From positions 62,001 to 126,000 of the forward strand of contig FMBT01000395.1 in the NCBI GenBank assembly GCA_900095095.1: a stretch of DNA of 64,000 nt. Direction: 5' to 3'. The notes under the pieces are model-generated. The model ran no database searches. It was given only the letters and a program-made list of their open reading frames with translations, and was not told the origin of the DNA. Origin of the DNA: Fragilariopsis cylindrus CCMP1102 (lineage: Eukaryota; Bacillariophyta; Bacillariophyceae; Bacillariales; Bacillariaceae). Positions 33,428-44,304 of this stretch are shown piece by piece (within the stretch, counting starts at the first letter, position 1; each line of letters opens with the position of its first letter). Position numbers and translations under genes: made by a program.

Positions 33428-34255
33428 TTATGAACGTGGCCAAAACATTGCAATACAAACACCAATTAATGCAATACTACCACCAGATATGTCACCAATA
33501 TCAGGTTTTGTACCATCTAATAACCAACCAAATGCATAACTTAATACAATAAAAACACCACCATAGACAGCATATATACGTCCAAAATTGGAGTTGGTTG
33601 AAATACTGGTATAAAACCATAGATAATTAATACAATTGAACCAATGACTGCGTACCACCATGGTGGTTTTTTGTTAGTATTGTTACTTGTATCTTTTTCA
33701 CCACCATCACCACGTACCGCTTGCCTTTTATTTGATTTATTTATTGTTTTATTCATATAATTTTGTAGTGGAAGGAATATTAGTGGAAGAAGAAGAAGAA
33801 GTATAGATGTATTGTTAGTGTGACGCTCATCGAAAACAACAAAACATAAACATCAAACGACGCATCTCTCTCTCTCTCTCTCTCTAAATGGAAGTTATCC
33901 TATACGCTAGAAATAGCACATATAAAAACAAACAAAAAACGCGAATGTCTGTATACTAAATACAGTAGTAATAACATAACAGTAACTACAGTAGTAAGGT
34001 AACTTCTACTACGTACCATACCATCCAACCACCTATAATTTCAGCAACACCAGCAAGAAAAAATACTACAATACTTTGTAGTATTGTGACCCATGTCCAT
34101 TTGAATACATCTGACAATTCGTCTGATGATTCAGACACCAATGATTCATTACTAGTATTAGTTGTTTCTACTACTACTGCTACGACGTCTACTACTCCTT
34201 CTATAGCAGTGGTGTCGTTGTTGTTCATAATAGAGATGATGTTAGTATCATTCAT
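33428..34255 (-). pseudogene. ynfA: YnfA/UPF0060 small membrane protein, one intron, one frame change
   Basis: Exon 1 (34255-34017) has a Ser/Thr-rich N-terminal extension absent from bacterial YnfA, then ILQSIVVFFLAGVAEIIGGW, matching the first YnfA helix and its AEIxGG signature. A GT-AG intron (34016-33725) joins MVW to QAVRGDGGEKD. Exon 2 continues KPPWWYAVIGSIVLIIYGF and IPVFQPT, the second YnfA block. The match then switches frame near 33586: NFGRIYAVYGGVFIVLSYAF, GWLLDGTKPDIGDISGGSIA and LIGVCIAMFWPRS complete helices three and four. YnfA is a four-helix bacterial inner-membrane protein of the small multidrug-resistance type. The single frame change (CCAATTTTGG, one base short of open) is either a real lesion or an assembly error; all conserved parts are otherwise present. 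Confidence 0.8.
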
Positions 34256-35001
34256 CGTCGTTGTAATATTCTACTGTAGCTCTTTTTTATTTATTTTTTT
34301 ATACCTTATTTGTCGTTGCGAGCAGTAAGATAGTGTTGTCTTTTTGTCTTGGGAATGAAAGATGTTATTTTGTTGTGTTGGTGTAAGTGTGTTTGTCGTT
34401 TCATTTGTTGTTTTGTTGTCGATCTATTCCTCTTTCTTGCGACAGGAGTTGATACTGTATGTATGTAATTTGTTATGATGTCGGAATTTACAAAAAAGAA
34501 ATCTTCCTCTGTGTGATTGACTAAAAACGTTACTGGGCGATATTATTTCATCGCGCAGCGGGACAAATGAATTGACTGACTGACGACTCGACTCTCGACT
34601 CGTTCGAATTATCTCACGCACGATTGAAAGATCTCGATCTATTCGTATTGACATACTGTACTGTATTCAATATATCTTTAGACACGATTGATTTTGTTTG
34701 ATTTCTTGTGTTGTTTATTTTCTCATAAAAAATCATAACAGTACATAAATAAATTAGAAATCGACCTATCAAAACTGAATTGAACCTAAACTAAACTGAT
34801 CTAAACTTGACTTGACTTAAGTGAAGTGAATTGAACTCAACTGAACCAACAGCCGCAAACGCAAGCATACCGTACCTACGTACGACAGCAAAACAAAACA
34901 AGGAAAGAACGACGATTCGAACAGCCTTCGTACGCCATCATCAACAGACACAACCACACACAACAAAACACACAAAAACAAAACCGAACGATCAACTCAA
35001 G
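34256..35001. other. Intergenic with pentanucleotide-like runs
   Basis: Divergent promoter space between the YnfA-like gene (minus) and the GH3 gene (plus). About 34785-34850 is a degenerate run of CTAAA / CTTGA / CTGAA pentamers. The frame is open from 34831 but I see no ATG before 35002. Confidence 0.45.
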
Positions 35002-38000
35002 ATGATAGTAAACAGCAACAGCCCATTCGTATTACCATCTACGAATAATAATCACGGTTGCGACAACGGCGATGACGTATCATCATCATCCTCATCTCCT
35101 GCTACTAGTACTGCTAATTTAAATAATAGTAATCATTATTTGAATAAATATTCACTATCCAAAAAATTATCATGGTTAAGTGGATATGATTTATGGAATT
35201 TACGTAGTTCTATTCCAATTAATATTGATGATACTACTACTACTACTACTACAGAAACTACAAGTAGGACAGAACCACCTGCAACAAGTACTGCTACCGC
35301 TGCAGCAAGTAGTAGTAGTAGTATATTACGTATGTCCGATGGACCACATGGTGTACGAAAACCATTAACTGATTTATCATTACAACAATCCTTTCCCGCT
35401 ACCTGTTTTCCATCGGCCTGTGCCTTATCGAATTCTTGGAATACCAAACTTCTTAAAGATCAAGTGGGTACTGTCTTAAAAAAAGAATGTTTATTTTATA
35501 ATATTCAAATTTTATTAAGTCCAGGAATTAATATTAAACGTCATCCCTATGGTGGTCGGAATCATGAATATTTTTCCGAAGATCCATTCTTAACAGGTAT
35601 ATTATCAAAATCATTAATAGCTGGTATACAAGATACTTCTGTTGGAGATAACAACAACAATAACTCCTCCTCGAAGAAACACAACAACAACAACAAGAAA
35701 GACAAGAAGCTTGTTGGTGCATGTCTCAAACATTTTGCATTAAATAATCAAGAAACATATCGTATGATAATTAATGTGATTTGTGATGAACGTACCATGA
35801 GAGAAATCTATTTAAGTGCATTTGAAATATGTATCTCCTCCAAACATCCCATCAATAATAATAATAACAATGATTTAACTTCGCAACATTCGCAACAACA
35901 ACATGAACATGAACCACCAGCATTAATAATGGGTGCCTATAATAAAGTAAATGGTGTATATTGTTGTGAAAATTCCTTCTTGTTACAACAAATACTCAGA
36001 ACAGAATGGAATTTTCAAGGTGTGGTAGTGTCGGATTGGGGTGCAATTGATAATAGAATTAAATCCATTATAGCTGGATGTGATTTGGAAATGCCTGGTA
36101 ATTCAAATATCCATGAAGGTCCATATGATAGTGAAGTATTAAATGCTGCTATCATTGCTGTTGCTGAAGAAGAAAGTAGTGAAGAAAACAACAGTGACGA
36201 ATGTGATGATGATGACGACGATGTCGCCGATGATGAAGAAAATAATAATAGTCGTGATACAACAACTAGTATTAATATGGAAGGTGATATCATTACAAAA
36301 GCAATTGATGAATGTGCCAATCGTGTTATAAAATTAGTTACAGATTATTCTACAAGTACTACTAATAATGAGGATAACGACGAGGATGAGATGATGATGA
36401 TGACGACGACGTGATGAAAAAAATACAGCGCAGGAAAGCAAAAAAGAAGCAAAAGCTGCAGCTGAAGCAGCTGATAGTATGTTTTATAAACATAATCAAA
36501 TTGCACGTGAGGTTGCACAAGAATGTATTGTTATGTTACAAAATCAGGACAATCTACTACCATTATCATTAGAAAAATATAAGAATAAGAATAATAATAG
36601 AATAAGGCGACGACGACCAAAACCAAAACCAACATAATTGCAGTAATTGGTGATTTTGGTAAAAATTCACCACGGATACAAGGTATGGGTTCGGCACATG
36701 TTACACCCACAAAATAACAAGTATATATGATTCATTACAATCTATATTAAACATTGATGATAATAACGAGAATGAGTTTGATATTCCATTATTTGCACGT
36801 GGATATGATGCAGATGCTGATGATGGTAATGATGATAATGATAATGAACATACTAATCAAGTAATTGATCAAACATTAATTAATGAAGCTCTGCAATTGA
36901 TTATTACAAATCCACCAGATGTTGTAATTATATCAATTGGACTACCGGATATACTTGAAAGTGAAGGTTTTGATCGTACAACATTACAATTACCAAAACA
37001 ACAAATCGATTTAGTGAATACTATATCTCGAGTACATAAAAATATTGTGTTAGTATTAAATCATGGTGGGATTATTGATATACCACAATCATGGTGTACT
37101 ATTATTGTGGATGACGATGGCAATAGCAATAGCAGTGGTAGTGGTAGTGGTGGTTTTGGTTTTGGTATAAAAACAATTTTAGATGGTTATTTATTAGGAC
37201 AAGCTGGTGGACAAGCTATTGTAGATGTAATTTTTGGGATTGTTTCACCATCCGGAAAGTTGTCAGAAACGATTCCTATTATTATTAATGATGATCATCA
37301 GACGACGACTTGTGATGGTGGTGGTGGTGGTTATTCTAATTATGAAGGTGTTAGTGTTGCTGGTGGTATCCCATCTGGACAATATTTTCCTGGTAATAAA
37401 ACAACAGTTGAATATCGTGAAGGATTAGATGTTGGTTATCGATACTACAATAATAGAGATAGTACTACTACTACTACTACTACACCTAGTATGCAGCAAC
37501 CTATTCCTGTACGATTCCCATTCGGTCATGGATTAACATATACAAATTTTGAGTATACAAATTTAAATATTAATATCAAAGATGATTTACCAGATAAGAA
37601 ACGTGTAATTGTTACATTAGATGTACAAAATATTGGTCGTCGAATTAATGGTGTAGTGATAGTGATAGTTATAGTGGTTTTGGTACTAGTCCATCAAATA
37701 GTAATGATTTTACAGGATGCGTGAAAGAAGTTGTACAATTATATATTAGACCAATTAATTCCTCTGTTCATCGGCCATATCATGAGTTAAAAGAATTTAC
37801 AAAAATTGAATTTACAGGTAATAATAATAATAATAAACAAAATCTGTAGTAAGTGTTAGGTTTGAATTAAATACAAGATCATTTGCCTTCTATGATATTG
37901 GTAAACAAGATTGGGTTGTTGAATATGGTGTTGATAAAGAATATGAAATACAAATTGGTAGTAGTAGTCGTGATATACGTTTAACGGAAGTTATAACATT

Positions 38001-38613
38001 CAATACTGGTGATGATAAACCATCAAAATTAGCAATAGAATCCTTTCCACCTAGACGAAAAAATATTGTGGCACCAGTAAACACAACCTATTCAAATAGT
38101 AGTAGTAATAATTTCATTGTGGACGATGATATTTTTGCAAAACGATTTATTGGTAACAGTTTTAATAACTATGGTAATACTACAACTGTGAGTGCAAGTG
38201 CAACGGCAAATACAACAACGACTGACGTACCAGTTGGTGGTACTACACCCAAATTTTGTTGTTATTACTCGTAATACATTATTTACAGATGCAGCATCAG
38301 TATCATGGATTGGTTCTATACTATTTTTATTTCATATAAGATAGCACAAAAGGAAGTACCATCCGCAGCAAAAAAAGATAGCGGTGATAGTAGTAGTAAC
38401 AGGAAACGTGAATTACGTTTAATACGTTCCAATTTAGAAAATGTTCCACTTCGAGGATTAGTTTTATTTAGTCAAGGTAACTTTACATTCCAATGGTTAG
38501 ATGTTATTATCTTATTTATGAATGGTTATTATTGGAATGCATTTACAACTATAGTATCACTATTATTATCTAAGAAAAAGGTAAAGGTAAGGAAAGAAAC
38601 TGAACTGAACTGA
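35002..38613 (+). pseudogene. GH3 beta-glucosidase-type gene with several frame changes
   Basis: The first ATG is 35002; an upstream TTG at 34831 is not convincing. GH3 landmarks appear in order: LSWLSGYDLWNLRSSIPI, RMSDGPHGVRKP, LLSPGINIKRHPYGGRNHEY, ACLKHFALNNQE, MGAYNKVNGVYCCEN and VVVSDWGAID, whose Asp (about residue 345) is the expected nucleophile. The second domain follows (HNQIAREVAQECIVMLQNQD; GIVSPSGKLSETIP; RFPFGHGLTYTNFEY), then a fibronectin-type region (KEVVQLYIRPINSS; WVVEYG), and finally PLRGLVLFSQGNFTFQWLD, like the extreme C terminus of bacterial GH3 enzymes. These parts lie in different frames. I see changes near 36410, 36615, 36715, 37650, 37840, 38260 and 38300, mostly in low-complexity DNA. 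No signal peptide. Asn/Asp-rich insertions are frequent. It is either a pseudogene or badly affected by indel errors. Confidence 0.78.
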
Positions 38614-38705
38614 ACTAAACTAAACTAAACTGAACTGAACTGAACTGAACTGAACTGAACTGAACTGAACTGAACTGAAAAGTAAGCTAAACTAAACTAA
38701 AAAGT
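38595..38705. repeat. CTGAA / CTAAA pentanucleotide array
   Basis: About twenty tandem pentamers, with CTGAA units in the middle and CTAAA variants on both sides, directly after the GH3 stop. Confidence 0.9.
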
Positions 38706-39027
38706 AAACGTAGAAGACGAAGATGCAAAAAAAAGACGTAAAGGGATACACAATAATAATATTTCCCCACGTCATTTCATGATGGAAGGTTGTTAGCGAC
38801 GCATCGTATCGCACCAGGTCAAACATAGTACGCACCAAATCATAAATAGTGACTATTCTTTCATTCTTTTTTGCTCTAGTCAACAGTTATAACATGTCTA
38901 TCGGTAGAGGTATAATCATTATTTGTGACTCTTATTTGTATCAACATACCATTTTGGTTCTATTTTTATCTTCTTCGAACAGTTGTTATGGTAATTCTTC
39001 TTTGGAGACAATATTCTCTTTGTTTCG

Positions 39028-40071
39028 TCAATAAGTCCATCTATTCCTTTCAAACATTTGCGTGCCGCTTTTTTTCTTAGATCCCTTTGTGTTATGGTGG
39101 TCTAAATCAGTGAAATACGTATTACCTTTTGTATCAAATAGTGCATGGAAGTCAAGCACAATAGAAGGTTTCAATTTAAAGATAGTCTGAAGAGTATGAT
39201 AAGCTTCGTTTATGTTTTTGTAGAATTCAATACCATTCCCCATCTTGATAACATTGTTGATGTATTCCTCTTTCTTTTAGTGGAATTTCTTATTATCTGG
39301 GCCCATGCATTTGTAAAAAAGAAAATCATTGATCTCAATTTTTTTAAAATTTTTTGAACAGGAACATCCATCACTACTGACTGGTTTTCCAACTTCATAG
39401 AACCCACCTCAAGAAGTTTCTCTCTATTTTTGTCTAACATTTCTTTGCATTGTTCATGAATTGTATGTAGTTCTGTTAGTACTTTTTCATTCAATTGAAT
39501 GGTAAACGGTGCATCCACATAAAAATGACGGTGCAAGCCATTAGGAAGAACACCCAAACTGTTCATCAATCCATTTTGCTAAGTGCCATCCTCGAATCAT
39601 TTCTGTTATGAATGGATCTGTCCATTTCTTCCTTGATCGTAGCACGAGTAAATAACCAATATCTTGATTTGATTTCGATGGAATAAAACACTTTATCCAG
39701 CCACATTCATAGTGTGATAATGATAGATCGAAGTCGATATAGCCAGTTGTTGAATCTAAGGCAGTTACATTATGATTGTGTTCTATTTCTTCCATTAGTA
39801 TTGTTGTATTACTCCTCTTTTCTACTACTCCTACTACTTGTTTCTGAGACGATGCTATCATCCTTGAATTCGAGGATGTTAATGATGGTGAATCAATGTT
39901 GTCATTGATCAACGGAAGAGAAAAATATCCCTGTACATACCTTGTATTACAGTACCACCTAGTGAGAAGTACACCACCCACTACTATCCAACAGGATAAG
40001 CCTCCTCTTCCTCGTCCTCGTACTAATTTACTGACCCATCGATGAATGCTGAGTAGATGCATTACACACAT
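39028..40071 (-). pseudogene. Type II membrane protein, possibly kinase-like, with frame changes
   Basis: The first part (40071-39541) gives a short basic head, one membrane helix (GGLSCWIVVGGVLLTRWY), a spacer, then YIDFDLSLSHYECGWIKCFI, YLLVLRSRKKWTDPFITEMI and RGWHLAKWIDEQFG. The text continues in another frame from about 39565 (LGVLPNGLHRHFYVDAPFTI, VLTELHTIHEQCKEMLDKNR) and changes frame again by about 39285 (EEYINNVIKMGNGIEFYKNI, LKPSIVLDFHALFDTKGNTY, FTDLDHHN). The block DFHALFDTKGNTYFTDLD recalls the D-x-H...N/G...D-x-D catalytic loop of secretory-pathway kinases such as the FAM69 group, but the match is short. Short introns cannot be excluded as the cause of the frame switches. Confidence 0.5.
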
Positions 40072-40644
40072 TATCCCTTAGTTAACTAGGGGCCGTATAG
40101 CTGCAGATTTAGTTTCAACAGCCAACCTATAACTGATGGTACAGTAGGGTCTGTCTCACCATGATGAAATTAGCGTTTCTGATCTAACTATCTTAGCGGG
40201 GTGATAGTGAATATTACAACAAGAAATAGATCACCTTAGATGTACAATCATATCCTCTAATGTACAGTCATAGGCTTTCCGGCCGGAGTATAGCTGGACT
40301 TAAAATCCACAGTATCTTGATTATGCTATTGGTTACATGCTACAGTAGCACACAAATAATAAATCAGTTCCGATGTTTAAAAAAAAATTCCTTTCATTAT
40401 TAAACGAGAATACTATACTAATTTCTATTATAGTAGTTTTATTATTACAGTACTGCATTAACGTCTATTTTTTCCACTATAATATGCTACCATTACAGTA
40501 CAAGCTAGGATAGAAGATAGTATATTACTATGCTATATTTATATAAAGAGAACCTACCCCCAATTCGAATTCGAATCCGATTCCAATTTCGATTTCCGAT
40601 TGCGATCAATCTCAGCACTGCACTGTACTACTACTTACTGCACT
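40072..40644. other. Intergenic
   Basis: No gene or notable repeat. It separates two minus-strand genes, so it should hold the promoter of the gene at 39028-40071 and the 3' end of the lipase gene. Confidence 0.4.
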
Positions 40645-42264
40645 TTACTTGTATGGAAACGGAATCAAGATATTATTGTCATTATTATTGTTGTTGTCAT
40701 CATTATTTTGTTGTGTACCGGTAGTTTGTTCTTGTGTACTAGTTTGAGTTTGTTTAATGAATTCCTGCACACATGATCGTATTGTTATATGTCGATCTTC
40801 TTTCATACCACGCATACCAAATGTTTTTCTTGCAATGTAGGTTGGTAACCAACATTCTGTATCACTAAATGATTGATGGACACTATCTTTTGCATAATAA
40901 GAAGAGACATTATTATTATTACAATTTTTCAAAAATTGCAATGTTTGTTTCCGTTCCTGATTTGTCAATGCCCAATCTTGTGATAATATTGATATAATTT
41001 TTGGATACTGTTGCTGTGCCTGCTGCTCATCATCATCATCATCATCATCATCAACAACACTAATACTAATACTAATACCATTATTTAAAATTTCATCCGA
41101 TAAAGCATAACACCATGCATCTAATACCATAATTGATTTTGGTATTGGTGGAATCTTGGTAGTGGCGGTATTAGAAATGGTATTCGTCGTGACGATAGTA
41201 GTAGTAGTAGCAGGAGCAGGAGCAGCAACAACGGCAGTAGCAATTCCACCATCACCACTACTATCAGCAGTTCCGATAATAGTAGTAGCAGACGACGATT
41301 TTATTCTTTCTGTTTCTGTTCTTTCCTTCACCGCTTTTGATGTCATCCATTGTTGTGCTGCTAATAATTGTGTTGCTCCACCAAACGAATGTCCAACTAA
41401 ATGTAATTCATCTAGATTTGTTATCGATATAATCTTTTGGACTAGCTCTGATGATGATGGCACTGGCACATCATTTTCATTCGTAGTAGTAGTAGCCATA
41501 TAATTGTATATTTGTTGTAGTTCATTGACACGTTGTTCTAACATTGGTGTTCTCATATCTAATACCTTTTGACGTGAATACGGTACTTTTGCATTAGAGA
41601 ATGGTTGTTGATATGGAATTTGTTTTTCTTGTTCTTTAACTTTTTTTTCGTCATCATCAAAAGAAGCAGATGATGCAGATGATGCAGCATACGATGCCGA
41701 ACCATCCTCATGTTCAATAGCCACGACAATATAACCATAGGATGCAATCATGGCACATAATTCAGTATATAATTCCATATTACCACCTAATCCATGTGAA
41801 AATAATAGTAATGGAAATTTATTAATTGTATTATTGCTCTCGTCGTTATCATTATTTTCATTATTCCTATTCATTGTTGTCATTGTAATTGGATTACAAT
41901 CATAATATTGTTGACACGGATGTGATTTTTCTTCTAACATTTGTAATACTCCATCACCAAATCCATTTAAATAGTCGATCATACCTGTCACAGCTTCTTT
42001 ACGGAAGTATGGTATAAATTTTTGACTATTCTCATTCTTCTTCTTTTTCAAATCGTCATCAGCTGGATAAAATAATTGACAGGCTGGTAGATCTGTGGAC
42101 ATTCTTATTTTTGTGGCACCCACATTATACAATGATGATGCAGTGTTCTTCGAATTATTATTATTGGATAGATTATCATTATCAATAGTAGTAGGATCAA
42201 TATTTAATCGTGGATATCCAAATGCTAATAATGCTTTCTTGGTGACAGAGGAAAGTAATCTCAT
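40645..42264 (-). CDS. Platelet-activating-factor acetylhydrolase-type phospholipase (plasma/type II family)
   Basis: A 539-residue protein, intact, single exon. Family landmarks: LPACQLFYPADDD near residue 65; KFPLLLFSHGLGGNMELYTE, the oxyanion-side block; YGYIVVAIEHEDGSA; the nucleophile elbow LHLVGHSFGGATQL with Ser at about 293; IMVLDAWCYALSDEI with Asp at about 382; and DSVHQSFSDTECWLP with His at about 463. This is the Ser-Asp-His triad of PAF-AH (lipoprotein-associated phospholipase A2 and intracellular type II), which removes short or oxidised acyl chains from phospholipids. There is no signal peptide, so a cytosolic enzyme is more likely, possibly N-myristoylation-independent. Ser/Ala-, Thr- and Asp-rich insertions lengthen it relative to the ~400-residue animal enzymes. 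Confidence 0.87.
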   Translation of the reverse strand: MRLLSSVTKKALLAFGYPRLNIDPTTIDNDNLSNNNNSKNTASSLYNVGATKIRMSTDLPACQLFYPADDDLKKKKNENSQKFIPYFRKEAVTGMIDYLNGFGDGVLQMLEEKSHPCQQYYDCNPITMTTMNRNNENNDNDESNNTINKFPLLLFSHGLGGNMELYTELCAMIASYGYIVVAIEHEDGSASYAASSASSASFDDDEKKVKEQEKQIPYQQPFSNAKVPYSRQKVLDMRTPMLEQRVNELQQIYNYMATTTTNENDVPVPSSSELVQKIISITNLDELHLVGHSFGGATQLLAAQQWMTSKAVKERTETERIKSSSATTIIGTADSSGDGGIATAVVAAPAPATTTTIVTTNTISNTATTKIPPIPKSIMVLDAWCYALSDEILNNGISISISVVDDDDDDDDEQQAQQQYPKIISILSQDWALTNQERKQTLQFLKNCNNNNVSSYYAKDSVHQSFSDTECWLPTYIARKTFGMRGMKEDRHITIRSCVQEFIKQTQTSTQEQTTGTQQNNDDNNNNNDNNILIPFPYK

Positions 42265-43425
42265 AATAATAATAATAATGATAATAATATCTGCAGTGCA
42301 GTGCAGTGTAATCTAGTTGTCTTCGGTCGATTTAATTATTTCTGTTATCTTGCTCTCTTATTTTTTTGTAGCAGCAGCAGAAGTCAGTTTGGTTCTTATG
42401 TGTTCGAGACGTCGTATTATTATGACATAAAGATAATAATATATTATCTTTGTTAGCGTCGTGGGTTGGCAAAAAACTTTAGTTTGTGCATTTTTTCTAT
42501 TCCTCACTAAAGCTCACTCTAAAGTGTGAGTCAGTCTCTGTTTTTGCTTGGAGCGACCAGCCAATATATATATATAACAGTAACAGTAACAATCAGTCGT
42601 GGGGAGTGTGACTGACTCATTCGATTGATTAATTTCATTCATTCTATTAGGTGCAAGTGTGTATTGAATCTTCAAAATCCGCGTACTGTACAACGCGACA
42701 AATTTTTGTCAAATAAAAGTCGATAGTGCGTGGTCGGTCTTCCGTTGAAAGAGTTGTATCATAATATATAATTAAGTTGTATCTTCAAGATGTACATTTT
42801 TTTATCTTCTACGATTTGATTGACCCGTTGGCCAATTTTTTTTGATTATTATATATGCCTCGTTGATGACAGAAAAAGCACACTAAAGAAAAAGATGAGG
42901 TATGGCAGTCTACTACACTATGGGGACAATTCTTATGCGTCGAGCAAATATCATATTGGTGGCAGGTGCGTGCGTGCGCAATTCACCACGATTTGAGCCC
43001 TTACTGTACAATAATTTTTGCCTTCTGTAATTGCATCGGGAGTTTAGAGATCTGGAGTGTTGTATTGCACTTATTGCACTGAGAACATGACAGGATCTCG
43101 CCCAAAGTAATTTTGATACCCTTACACTGTAAGTTATTTAGACATGACCTAGAATTATGCTGTATGTGAAACACGTCCCTAACTTGAATCTAGACTAGAG
43201 GACGAAAATCAACACTATACTTCAGATAAAATAGACAAAGGATATAAATCATAACGAGTAACTCTGACCATTGTAATTACATATACATATTTATATTTCT
43301 TAGCTAATTCAATCTACTTCTGACGTAGCTAGTCCTAAATACTTAATTTACTTCATATTTTTATTCTTCTTTCGTTTTCAATTAACCACCATATACAACA
43401 CATAGATAGATCGATAAATCAATAA
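42265..43425. other. Intergenic
   Basis: Upstream of the lipase gene and downstream of the gene at 43426. Small AT and AACAGT runs near 42566-42592; nothing else supported. Confidence 0.4.
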
Positions 43426-44304
43426 TTAAAGATACATAACGGTTCCAACAGCAGCAGCAACGGTAGCAACCGAAAAAGAAGCAATCATTGAAGAAGCCGC
43501 CGCCGAAGAAGTAGATCCGTTGGTGGAAGCAGTTTGGCTATCATTGACGGGTGCATCTGTTGCGTCACTATCACCATTAGTTGTGACGGGTGCATCTGTT
43601 GCGTCACTATCACCATTAGTAGTGACGGGTGCATCTGTTGCATCACTATCACCATTAGTTGGATTGGCGTTTGCACTAGCACCAGGATCAACATTAGTAG
43701 TTGTAGGTGTTGTGTCGGTAGCATCATCTGCTGCATCACTATCACCACTAATTGGATCCAGTAGACAGGTGATACCAACATCTGACAGTTGGTCAGCAAT
43801 ATAACTAATGATTGCAGAAGAACCTTGTCCATAATCTTCACAAGCTGCAGTTGTTGGATAACAACTACCGAAATTTGTTGCTGTTGACGTAAAACTATAA
43901 TTATTTTCTTCACAACTGTATTCGGTTGGTGGTAATGCAGCCCAAGCAGCACTATCACCGACAGCAATACATGCCGATTCAAATGCCGCTAATGCATCAG
44001 CATCGTATGATACTGTAACCGTATCCGCAGAACCCGAAGCAATAGATGCAGCACTTGTACTTGTATAACCGTATGTTTTTGCCCATGCAAACCATGCATC
44101 ACCTAAAGCTGGATTATTATCATAAAGTGCTTGAGCGTCTTTTTCACAACCATCAATAACTAGGTATGCATCAACGGCATTAGTTACTGTTGTATTTACC
44201 ATGTCAAAAAAGTTTTGTAGTCCACCTCCGTCTTCTTGTGAGTTGACGACATTTGCGGACGAAGAGACAGTAAAGAGGAATAAGGCGCTTGTTGAGAATT
44301 TCAT
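43426..44304 (-). CDS. Secreted Cys-domain protein with TNGDSDATDAPV repeats and GPI-like tail
   Basis: A 292-residue protein. Signal peptide MKFSTSALFLFTVSSSANVV. Residues about 52-180 carry the same Cys domain as 26373-27008: DGCEKDAQALYDNNPALGDA, a W-containing helix, VSYDADALAAFESAC, EYSCEENNYSFTSTATNFGS, then C, AC and a final C near LLDP. After this comes a spacer with three TNGDSDATDAPV units of 13 residues (encoded by 39-bp DNA repeats at about 43545-43660) and a Ser/Thr/Ala-rich stretch. The end (SMIASFSVATVAAAVGTVMYL) is a GPI-type hydrophobic tail. Likely cell-surface; no known function. Intact. Confidence 0.77.
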   Translation of the reverse strand: MKFSTSALFLFTVSSSANVVNSQEDGGGLQNFFDMVNTTVTNAVDAYLVIDGCEKDAQALYDNNPALGDAWFAWAKTYGYTSTSAASIASGSADTVTVSYDADALAAFESACIAVGDSAAWAALPPTEYSCEENNYSFTSTATNFGSCYPTTAACEDYGQGSSAIISYIADQLSDVGITCLLDPISGDSDAADDATDTTPTTTNVDPGASANANPTNGDSDATDAPVTTNGDSDATDAPVTTNGDSDATDAPVNDSQTASTNGSTSSAAASSMIASFSVATVAAAVGTVMYL

